A stretch of DNA of 33,272 nucleotides from an uncultured Clostridia bacterium. Lineage in GTDB: Bacteria > Bacillota > Clostridia > Christensenellales > Borkfalkiaceae. Both the position numbers and the translations under genes were made by a program. Location of the stretch: contig CALVTT010000017.1 of assembly GCA_944363045.1 (NCBI GenBank), positions 1 to 33,272 of the forward strand. The letters run 5' to 3'. This document shows positions 13,772 through 20,407 of the stretch, piece by piece (position 1 is the first letter of the stretch; each line of letters starts with the position of its first letter). The notes below the pieces were generated by a model, which ran no database searches, was not told the origin of the DNA, and saw nothing but the letters and a program-made list of their open reading frames with translations.

Positions 13772-14566
13772 ATGAAGATCCAACGGCTCAAGCTCAAAAA
13801 ACTCAACAATACGCGCGATCTCGGCGGTATGCCCGCCGCGGACGGCCGCACCATTGCGCCCCGCAAGCTCTTCCGCAGCGGACGCCTCTCCCGCCTGCCC
13901 AAGAACACCAAGCGCTCGCTCGAGGAGCTCGGCATCCGCACCGTCGTCGATCTGCGCACGGACACCGAACGCTTAGAACATCCCGACACCCTGCTCGAGG
14001 GAGCGGAATACGTCGCTCTGCCCCTCCTGTGCGCACCCACGGGCGGCATCACGGCGGAGCGCTCCTCCCGCCTCTTTATCAAAGCCGAGAGCCGCCGCAT
14101 CAAAGAGCAATTCGGCACCGCCGATAACTATATGATCCACACCTACCGCGGCATCATCTTCGATAAGAAGCCGCAGGAGAGCCTGCGCCGCTTCCTGCGC
14201 CTTGCCGTGGAGCGCGACGGGCTCCTGTGGCACTGCACGGGCGGCAAGGACCGCGCGGGCATCTGTTCGATGCTCCTCGAGGCGCTGCTCGGCGTGGGGG
14301 AGGAGGATATCCTCGCCGACTATCTCGCCTCCCGCCGCTTTTGCAGACGGAAATTCGTCCTTAACCGCATCGCCGTCTACATCGCCCCCCTCACGCTCAA
14401 ATTCAAGAAGGTGCTTTTAGGGCTCATGCGCATCAAGCGTGAGTACCTGGAGGGCATCATTTCCGGCATGAAGGAGCGCTACGGCAGCATCATTGCCTAC
14501 TGCCGGCAGGAGCTAGGCATCACCGATGCCGACATTTCGGCACTCAGAGAGAAGTACCTCGTTTAA
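13772..14566 (+). CDS. Tyrosine/serine protein phosphatase (Y_phosphatase3-like)
   Basis: Predicted 264-residue cytoplasmic phosphatase using a Cys-phosphate intermediate. The P-loop is HC155TGGKDR161AG, with catalytic Cys155 and Arg161. The N-terminal NNTRDLGGMPAADGRTIAPRKLFRSGRLS is the conserved opening of the bacterial tyrosine/serine phosphatase family (PF13350-like), whose members act on phosphotyrosine or phosphoinositides. The start at 13772 is required to keep the RDLGG motif and is the only suitable ATG. It lacks a Shine-Dalgarno sequence and almost coincides with the predicted transcription start, so the mRNA may be leaderless. It stands alone, followed by a strong terminator. The physiological substrate is unknown. 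Confidence 0.9.
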   Translation: MKIQRLKLKKLNNTRDLGGMPAADGRTIAPRKLFRSGRLSRLPKNTKRSLEELGIRTVVDLRTDTERLEHPDTLLEGAEYVALPLLCAPTGGITAERSSRLFIKAESRRIKEQFGTADNYMIHTYRGIIFDKKPQESLRRFLRLAVERDGLLWHCTGGKDRAGICSMLLEALLGVGEEDILADYLASRRFCRRKFVLNRIAVYIAPLTLKFKKVLLGLMRIKREYLEGIISGMKERYGSIIAYCRQELGITDADISALREKYLV

Positions 14567-14589
14567 GGGATGCATTTTTGCCGAAATTG

Positions 14590-14632
14590 AAAAAGGCCGC
14601 CCCCGCGTGATAGCGCGCGGGGCGGCCTTTTT
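14590..14632. terminator. Strong bidirectional terminator
   Basis: AAAAAGGCCGCCCC (14590-14603) pairs with GGGGCGGCCTTTTT (14619-14632). The inner part (CGCG...CGCG) pairs imperfectly. A-run on the left and T-run on the right allow function in both directions. It is about 25 bases after the phosphatase stop. Confidence 0.9.
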
Positions 14633-14653
14633 GGCGGCATAAACCGCCAAAAA
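14628..14653. other. Second hairpin sharing the terminator T-run
   Basis: TTTTTGGCGG (14628-14637) / CCGCCAAAAA (14644-14653), loop CATAAA. Its left arm begins with the T5 tail of the preceding terminator, so the two hairpins are mutually exclusive in part. It may serve as a terminator for minus-strand transcription. Confidence 0.5.
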
Positions 14654-15240
14654 GTTGGGCGCACATTCGCATTTTGGGAGCAATTTGGGGGAAGAAAGGT
14701 AAAAAAGGCATTTAAGAGCCGAACAATTTGCTCGGCTTTCAGGTCATAAGCAATCACTTTTTTCCTTGACGCAAAGGCATTTTCTGATACCATTCGATCC
14801 CCAACGATCCAAACCGATGGCAAGGAGGACAAGGGAGAAATAAATTGCGGACAGTTTAGAAACAAGCGGGAAGCCGGGTGTTCCTTTCATATAAAGTGCG
14901 ATCATAGGCAAAAAGAAGGCACGAATGAAAGAACTACGATCCAAAAAAAATTCGCTCGGGCTCAAAGCTTTTATCGGTGTTTTTTCGGCCTTAATGCTAT
15001 TTCAAAGGAAAAGACGGAGAGCATCGTCACTGCCTTGGAAATGGTGGAAAAGATGGGCGTTTGTGAAAGAGGCGGAGGCAGAACAAGTGCGATCGCTCCT
15101 TTGGGTCGCTCTTGCCAACGAGGAGGTGCCGAAATAAAACCGAGCGAAAACCGGGAACTCTCAACGTAAAGTAGCGATGAAGAAATATCCATCAAGCATT
15201 CTACAAAAACACGAATTTGTAAAAGCTTTTTCCTATCTGA
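14654..15240. other. Gap of lower GC, no confident gene; start-less open frame 14750-15169
   Basis: No recognisable gene. One + strand frame is open from 14750 to a TAA at 15167-15169 (about 139 codons) but has no ATG, GTG or TTG near its beginning; the first ATG comes two-thirds of the way through (about 15040). A 70-codon ATG frame at 14925-15137 overlaps it in another frame. Neither shows a domain I recognise nor a good ribosome binding site. It may be the remains of a decayed gene. Base composition shifts here toward A+T relative to everything to the left. Confidence 0.35.
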
Positions 15241-15268
15241 TTGACTTTGCGCTCTGACTTGTTAGAAT
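15241..15268 (+). promoter_or_regulatory. Promoter of the hydrolase lipoprotein gene
   Basis: TTGACT (15241-15246), a 16-base spacer and TAGAAT (15263-15268). The start codon is at 15310. Confidence 0.55.
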
Positions 15269-15309
15269 AATGTTATCGGCGTGCCGAAATAATCTATTCG
15301 AGGGATAAG

Positions 15310-16485
15310 ATGAAGGGAGTAAAAAGGGTATTGATACCATTTCTTGCGGCTATCATGATCGTATTATGTTTATCAGGTTTTGCTGCATGCGGGGAACAGA
15401 AGGCGCACGGGTTCGAGTTGAAGACGGGAGAATCGGTTGAGATCACCGTTGCGGACGGGGAGCAGGCAGATGATGTAATGTATTGGGCAACCGGGGATGA
15501 AACGGTTGCCGTGATAGAAAATGACTTTTTCCTTGTCGGGATGGCTCCCGGAAGCACGAAACTTTATGGTATGATGGGTGATGATACGATTTCTTTGGAG
15601 TATGACGTAACGGTCACGGCGTATTCTTTAGAGGGTAAATTTAAGGAACCAGGGTTTTACGCGGTAAAATCTCAAGAAATAACTTTAGGGAAAGAATACA
15701 CGGAAAAATGGGGGATCCCTGTAAACGCCATGTCCGGAAATCAGTTATCTCCTTGGCAAAAGTGTATGATTTGGTATCCGGAAGAGCTTGAAACAAGCGA
15801 AAAACAGTACCCTGTTATCGTTTTTGGAAGCGGAAGTGACAGTACCTATGCAACAGCCTTTGTGCCGTCCATGCTGCAGCATTTCGCCTCCTATGGTTTT
15901 ATCGTCGTAGGCAATGATGAGATCGCGGATGGTTTGGGGAAAGCGATCGCTGGGTGCATCAGTTTTCTTCTCGATGCAAACAAGGATGAAGAAAGTTTTT
16001 TGAACGGAAAGATCGATGAAACAGCCATCGGAGTTCTCGGAGGCAGTCAGGGAGGGGCAGGCGCCCTCAATGCATGCTGCAATTTTGGAGAAATCAGTGA
16101 AAAAATAGCCGCAGTATGCTCGTGGAGCGCTCCCGGTATGACGCTTGGAAGGGCGATCAAATGGTATGCGGATGATTTCTCGTTCAATAAAATAAGTGCT
16201 GCTTGTTTTATGCTGGCGGGAACGGGAACGATCGATAGTGAGTTGATCATTCCTCTCCGGGAAATGCAAGATAATTATAACAACTGCAATTCGTCTCCCT
16301 TTGTTGTAAAAGCGCGAATCAATTATAGTGATCATACGGATTATGAACCGGCAAAAGGATATATGACGGCGTGGTTTGCATACCGTCTGCAAAACGATCC
16401 GGAGGCGGCAAAAATTTTTGAAGGCAGTACTGCGGAAATAAAAAATAATGCGCGCTGGGTAGATGTGGAAATCAAGGAAAATTGA
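15310..16485 (+). CDS. Alpha/beta hydrolase lipoprotein with N-terminal Ig-like domain
   Basis: Predicted 391-residue surface-anchored esterase. Residues 1-27 are a lipoprotein signal ending in GFAAC (Cys27). Residues about 35-110 look like a Big2-type Ig-like domain (TGDETVAVIENDFFLVGMAPGSTKLYG). The rest is an alpha/beta hydrolase resembling PETase/dienelactone-hydrolase-like enzymes: YPVIVFGSGSDSTYATAF, HFASYGFIVVGNDE, the nucleophile elbow G-G-S246-Q-G, and His342 in SDHTDYEP as a likely catalytic histidine. The acid residue was not assigned. AGGG (15301-15304) precedes the start. Codon use is AT-richer (AAA, GAA, GGA) than in neighbours, suggesting transfer. A four-base overlap would couple it to the next gene if that starts at TTG 16482. 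Substrate unknown; acetylated polysaccharide is plausible. Confidence 0.75.
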   Translation: MKGVKRVLIPFLAAIMIVLCLSGFAACGEQKAHGFELKTGESVEITVADGEQADDVMYWATGDETVAVIENDFFLVGMAPGSTKLYGMMGDDTISLEYDVTVTAYSLEGKFKEPGFYAVKSQEITLGKEYTEKWGIPVNAMSGNQLSPWQKCMIWYPEELETSEKQYPVIVFGSGSDSTYATAFVPSMLQHFASYGFIVVGNDEIADGLGKAIAGCISFLLDANKDEESFLNGKIDETAIGVLGGSQGGAGALNACCNFGEISEKIAAVCSWSAPGMTLGRAIKWYADDFSFNKISAACFMLAGTGTIDSELIIPLREMQDNYNNCNSSPFVVKARINYSDHTDYEPAKGYMTAWFAYRLQNDPEAAKIFEGSTAEIKNNARWVDVEIKEN

Positions 16486-16490
16486 CCAAA

Positions 16491-16910
16491 ATGACAAAAT
16501 ATGATTTGAAAAAGATAGAACGTTTACCGCAAACGCTGCGAGAGTCCGCCCTCCATTTTTTGAAAAAGGCTTTGCCTGTTTTACCTGCGGATCCGGTAGC
16601 GGGGATTTGGTATTTCTTTTACCCGGAAGAAGCTGTTTGCGATAACGGGGAGCCTTATCATGGTTGCTTGAGAATCGGAACCAATCACAAATTGTGCATT
16701 CTGTTCAGCGGAGGAGGGGTTTCCGTAAATGAGTATACGGCTGCACATCCGGAAAGTATGTTTCATCCGTCGTCAGAGGGATTTTATTCGGACGATGTGT
16801 TTATCGTAGCCGATTTATTTGCTTATATGGGATTAGGGGTCATGTTTGACGGGAATCCTTTGAATGATTGGACGATCTTGTATGTGCCAAAGGATAAGGG
16901 ATCTTTTTGA
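16491..16910 (+). pseudogene. C-terminally truncated esterase-like protein (pectinacetylesterase-like N-terminus)
   Basis: A 139-residue reading frame resembling only the start of a larger esterase. It has DPVAGIWYFFYPEEAVCDNG, the oxyanion-type motif KLCILFSGGGVSVNEY, and FAYMGLGVMFDGNPLNDWTILYVP, after which related proteins continue into the nucleophile-serine region; here it ends within seven residues (KDKGSF, stop). It thus lacks the catalytic Ser and His and is probably a broken gene. ATG 16491 is used; a TTG at 16482 overlapping the upstream stop codon is an alternative with a closer AAGGA. It shares the low-GC composition of the gene before it. The break lies about 50 bases before the fructan operon promoter. 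Confidence 0.5.
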
Positions 16911-16960
16911 CGGCGGCGCAAAAAAGAAAAAAATTTTCATAAAAAATTTGCGGAAAAGGC

Positions 16961-16989
16961 TTGACAAAGCGGAGAAAGGGGTGTATATT
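16961..16989 (+). promoter_or_regulatory. Promoter of the fructan utilisation operon
   Basis: TTGACA (16961-16966), a 17-base spacer and TATATT (16984-16989). Transcription would begin near 16996, at the first operator. Confidence 0.85.
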
Positions 16990-16997
16990 ATAGGCAG

Positions 16998-17013
16998 TTG
17001 GAAACGTTTCCGA
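16998..17013. promoter_or_regulatory. LacI-type operator 1 of the fructan operon
   Basis: TTGGAAACGTTTCCGA, palindromic around GGAAACGTTTCC. It lies at the transcription start. The same 16 bases recur at 17031, 33 bases away (about three helical turns). A related site is at the lacI promoter (27599). It also resembles a CcpA cre site, so catabolite control is an alternative. Confidence 0.85.
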
Positions 17014-17030
17014 TTTTTTATTTCCCCCGA

Positions 17031-17046
17031 TTGGAAACGTTTCCGA
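17031..17046. promoter_or_regulatory. LacI-type operator 2 of the fructan operon
   Basis: TTGGAAACGTTTCCGA, identical to operator 1, in the 5' untranslated region 36 bases before the first start codon. Confidence 0.85.
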
Positions 17047-17081
17047 CACAACTTTGAAAATTTATATGACGGAGGAACGTT

Positions 17082-18434
17082 ATGAAAAAGAAATTGGCAG
17101 CAGTTGCTCTGGCGGGCGTTGTGGGACTTTCCTGCATGGCGCTTGCCGCTTGCGGCGGCGACGGCAACGACAAGGACACGGCAACGAGCAAGTACATCAC
17201 GGTGTGGCTGCACAAGTCGGAGGCAGAGCCCGAGGGCAGGACGTACCGCGCGCTGATGGACGAGTTCAACGAGGCGGACTATGTGACGGAGGACAGGCGC
17301 GATATCGTCATGAGCATCGAGTTCAAGGGCACCGCCGAGACGCTGGACACCGCCATCAACGGCGAGATCCTCTCGGGCGGGCTCCCCGACGTCGTGGCGG
17401 TGGACGCAGGCGACGTGACCGCCTATGCCAACGACGACCTCCTCGTTCCCATCGACGAATACGTCAGCGACGAGGAAAAGTCGGACTATGTGGACAGCGT
17501 CATCGAGCAGTCCACCTATGACGGCAAGCTGTATGCGCTCTCGGGCATGGACACGCCGGGCGGCCTCTACTACAACAAGACGGCTTTGGAGTCGGTGGGC
17601 TACGGCACGGCAGAAAAGCCCTTCGGCACCATCGAAGACCCCTGGAGCTGGCTCGACCTCGAGGAGGCGATGGAGGCCCTGAAAGCCAAGAACGACGAGG
17701 ACGGCACCACCCCCTATATGCTGCGCGCCAACATCGGCTTCGGCGGCGACGAGGGCGCCATGTATCTCTATTCCCCCGTCGTGTACAGTGCGGGCGGCGA
17801 ATTCTTCGGCCCCAACGAGCAGGTCGTGGGCTATCTGGACGGCGAGAAAGCCATGGCGGGCCTCGAACAGATGAACGGCTTCTTCTCCCGCAAGAAGGAC
17901 TACATGGAGGAGGGCAACAACGCGCTCGCCTTCCCTCAGCAGGACGCCGCCTTTGAAATTTACGGCCCCTGGCTCATCAATTCCATCGCCCAGGAGTACC
18001 CCGAATTCGAGAGCGAGTACGACATCATGCCCTTCCCCGTGTACGAGGCGGAGGACGGCACGAAGGGGGAGGTCGCGACCCCCTGCGGCACCTGGGGCTT
18101 CGGCGTCACGCGCGACGCGGACGATGTGGATGCCGCCGTGCAGGTCGTCAAATTCCTGACGAGCGCCCATGCGAGCGAGATGTTCTACAACGACATCGGC
18201 ACCTTCCCCACGCATAAGTCCGTCCTCAACAGCATGGAGGACTTCACAAAGGAGGGCCCCCTCCATTCGCTTTCCGAACTGCTGCTGGAGACGGCGACGC
18301 CCCGCCCCAAGATGGTCAACTATCCCCGCCTGAGCGTCGCCTACCGCGACATTATCGCCTTCATCAAGACGCAGACGGGCAGCCAGCCCCTTGCAGACTA
18401 TGTGAACGAAAAGGCGGCCTCCGTGGACCGTTGA
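17082..18434 (+). CDS. ABC transporter sugar-binding lipoprotein (fructan operon)
   Basis: Predicted 450-residue extracellular solute-binding protein of family 1 (MalE-like), tethered by the lipobox ALAAC (Cys24). Typical features include YITVWLHKSEAEPEGRTYRALMDEF at the start of the mature domain, ILSGGLPDVVAVDAGDVTAYA, YDGKLYALSGMDTPGGLYYNK, AAFEIYGPWLINSI and PCGTWGFGVTRDADD. It should deliver an oligosaccharide to the two permeases encoded next. Substrate is inferred as a fructo-oligosaccharide or sucrose from the two GH32 genes and fructokinase in the same locus. The start follows GGAGG (17071-17075). It is the first gene of a seven-cistron-scale locus controlled by two operators. Confidence 0.92.
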   Translation: MKKKLAAVALAGVVGLSCMALAACGGDGNDKDTATSKYITVWLHKSEAEPEGRTYRALMDEFNEADYVTEDRRDIVMSIEFKGTAETLDTAINGEILSGGLPDVVAVDAGDVTAYANDDLLVPIDEYVSDEEKSDYVDSVIEQSTYDGKLYALSGMDTPGGLYYNKTALESVGYGTAEKPFGTIEDPWSWLDLEEAMEALKAKNDEDGTTPYMLRANIGFGGDEGAMYLYSPVVYSAGGEFFGPNEQVVGYLDGEKAMAGLEQMNGFFSRKKDYMEEGNNALAFPQQDAAFEIYGPWLINSIAQEYPEFESEYDIMPFPVYEAEDGTKGEVATPCGTWGFGVTRDADDVDAAVQVVKFLTSAHASEMFYNDIGTFPTHKSVLNSMEDFTKEGPLHSLSELLLETATPRPKMVNYPRLSVAYRDIIAFIKTQTGSQPLADYVNEKAASVDR

Positions 18435-18452
18435 TAAAAGAGGGAGAAAATT

Positions 18453-19460
18453 ATGGAACGTATGTTAAAGACGGACGAAATAGAGCTTGCCGCCCCAATG
18501 GCGCAGGCAGAGGAGCCCGTCCCCGCAGAAAGCATCTCTCCGGGCGGCAAGCCGCCCAAGCGCAAGAGCCGCTACTTCCGCTTCCTCGGCAGGACGTACA
18601 AGAAGGACAACACCGTCGTCGGGCTGCTCTTCACCCTGCCCGCCATCGTGCTCGGGTGCATCTTCGTCATCGCGCCCATGGTGGTCTCGCTCTCCTATTC
18701 CTTTACGGACGCCTACCTTCTGCGCCTCGACGAGATCCACTTCACGGGCATCGAGCAATTCAAAAAGGTGTTCAGCGACGGCTTTTTGTGGAACGCCTTC
18801 GGCAATACGATGGTATTCGTCGTCATCACCGTGCCCGTGCAGCTGTGCGTGGCGCTCGGCCTTGCTCTCATCCTGAACAGCAAGATCAAGGCGAACACCT
18901 TCTTCCGCTGGGCGTTCTTCGTGCCCGTCATGCTCTCGCTCGCCGTCACCTCCTTTTTGTGGGGGAACCTGTTTGAGCAGGACGGCCTCATCAACGCGCT
19001 GCTTGTAAAGCTGGGCATCGGCGAACAGCCCTTCCTCGACGACCCCGGCCAGGCGATGGGGATCATCATCTTCATCTCCATCTGGCAGGGCGCGGGCTAT
19101 CAGATGCTCATCTTCCTCTCGGGCCTCAAAAATATCCAGCCCGAGATCTACGAGGCGGCATCGCTGGACGGTGCCAACGCCACGCAGCGGTTCTTCTACA
19201 TCACCATCCCCAACATCCTGCCCACCTTCTCCTTCGTGCTCATCACCATGCTGATCGGCGCCTTCCGCCTCATCACGCAGCCGATGATCATGACGCAGGG
19301 CGGGCCGGAGGACGGAACGATGACGATGTCCTACTATATCTATCAGCAGGGCATCACCTTCCGTGACGTCGGCTATTCGAGCGCCATCGCCATGGTCTAC
19401 ACCGTCTTCATGTCCGTGATCGCGCTGACTTTGCGCAAGGTCATGGACGTGAAAAACTGA
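18453..19460 (+). CDS. ABC sugar permease, MalF/UgpA type (fructan operon)
   Basis: Predicted 335-residue inner-membrane permease with an about 50-residue cytosolic N-terminal extension (Pro/Glu/Lys-rich) and six hydrophobic segments, starting with VVGLLFTLPAIVLGCIFVIAP. The ATPase-docking EAA loop is EAASLDGANATQRFFYITIP. FRLITQPMIMTQGGPEDGTMTMSYYIY is typical of the CUT1 class. It pairs with the next permease and the upstream binding protein. The start follows GAGGGAG. No ATPase gene is in the operon, so a shared MsmK-like ATPase is expected from elsewhere. Confidence 0.93.
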   Translation: MERMLKTDEIELAAPMAQAEEPVPAESISPGGKPPKRKSRYFRFLGRTYKKDNTVVGLLFTLPAIVLGCIFVIAPMVVSLSYSFTDAYLLRLDEIHFTGIEQFKKVFSDGFLWNAFGNTMVFVVITVPVQLCVALGLALILNSKIKANTFFRWAFFVPVMLSLAVTSFLWGNLFEQDGLINALLVKLGIGEQPFLDDPGQAMGIIIFISIWQGAGYQMLIFLSGLKNIQPEIYEAASLDGANATQRFFYITIPNILPTFSFVLITMLIGAFRLITQPMIMTQGGPEDGTMTMSYYIYQQGITFRDVGYSSAIAMVYTVFMSVIALTLRKVMDVKN

Positions 19461-19471
19461 GGAGGAGCGCA

Positions 19472-20395
19472 ATGGAACATTCAACGACAATGCCGCAGGC
19501 AGACATCCCTGCCGCCAAAAAGCACAAACGGCCGCTCACGGCAGCCCGCATCGTCCTCAGCGTCTGCAAGTGGCTGGGCCTCACGGTGCTGTGCGTCCTC
19601 TTCCTCTTTCCCATCTGGTGGATGGTCATCTCCTCCTTCAAGCCGCAGACTGTGATCTACGAACAGCTCGACTCCTTCATGACCTTTTTGCCGAGCACAT
19701 GGAATATAGGCGAATGGTTTGATTCATATATCAACCTCTTTAACTCTTTCGAATATTTCGGCACGGCGATCGGGAACAGCGTCCTCTACTGCGCGGTCAC
19801 GGTGGCGGGGGTGCTGCTCGTCAACTCCCTCGCGGGCTATGCGCTGGCGCGCCTCGAATTCCCGGGCAGCCGCTTCATCTCCACGCTCATCATCCTGCTC
19901 ATCATCGTGCCGGTGGAGACCTCCATCGTGCCGCAGTACGTCATTTTGAGCCAGCTCGGGCTGCTTGCGAGCCCCGCCTCCCGCGTGGTCGGCTATCTGC
20001 TGCCCAGCATCGTGAGCGCCTTCTACATCTTCATGTTCCGCCAATACTTCATGGGGATGCCGCGCGAGCTCGAGGAGGCGGCGGAGATCGACGGAGCGGG
20101 CAAGCTCAAGACCTTCTTCGTCATCATGATGCCGCTCGCAAAGGCCATCTTCGCGACGGTCGCCATCTTCACCTTCATGGGCGCGTGGAACGAATACGTC
20201 TTTGCCGACCTCATGTTCCCGCAGGCACGGCAGAAGCCCTTGCAGGCGTTCCTGCAGCTCGTCAACACCTACAACCCCAAGGACCTTTCCATGGTCATGG
20301 CGGCGCTGACGGTCTCCACCATCCCCATTGCCATCGTGTATATCTTCTGTCAGAGATATATCGTGGAAGGCGTGTCCTTCTCCGGTCTCAAATAA
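19472..20395 (+). CDS. ABC sugar permease, MalG/UgpE type (fructan operon)
   Basis: Predicted 307-residue permease with six hydrophobic segments. FPIWWMVISSFKPQTVIYEQ and NSLAGYALARLEFPGSRF are CUT1 MalG-type landmarks, and the EAA loop is EEAAEIDGAGKLKTFFVIMMP. It is eleven bases downstream of the partner permease, with GGAGGAG just before the start, and is followed immediately by the GH32 gene, whose AAGGAGG overlaps the TAA stop. It completes the membrane channel of the fructan importer. Confidence 0.93.
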   Translation: MEHSTTMPQADIPAAKKHKRPLTAARIVLSVCKWLGLTVLCVLFLFPIWWMVISSFKPQTVIYEQLDSFMTFLPSTWNIGEWFDSYINLFNSFEYFGTAIGNSVLYCAVTVAGVLLVNSLAGYALARLEFPGSRFISTLIILLIIVPVETSIVPQYVILSQLGLLASPASRVVGYLLPSIVSAFYIFMFRQYFMGMPRELEEAAEIDGAGKLKTFFVIMMPLAKAIFATVAIFTFMGAWNEYVFADLMFPQARQKPLQAFLQLVNTYNPKDLSMVMAALTVSTIPIAIVYIFCQRYIVEGVSFSGLK

Positions 20396-20407
20396 GGAGG
20401 GAAAGCT

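Noticed and set aside
14925-15137. 70-codon ATG frame in the low-GC gap
   Set aside because: No ribosome binding site, no domain, and it overlaps other open frames; kept only as part of the gap description.
16998-17046. Inverted repeat pair as a terminator or attenuator
   Set aside because: No T-run in a terminating position; the two copies are direct repeats of a LacI-type palindrome at a promoter, which fits operators much better.
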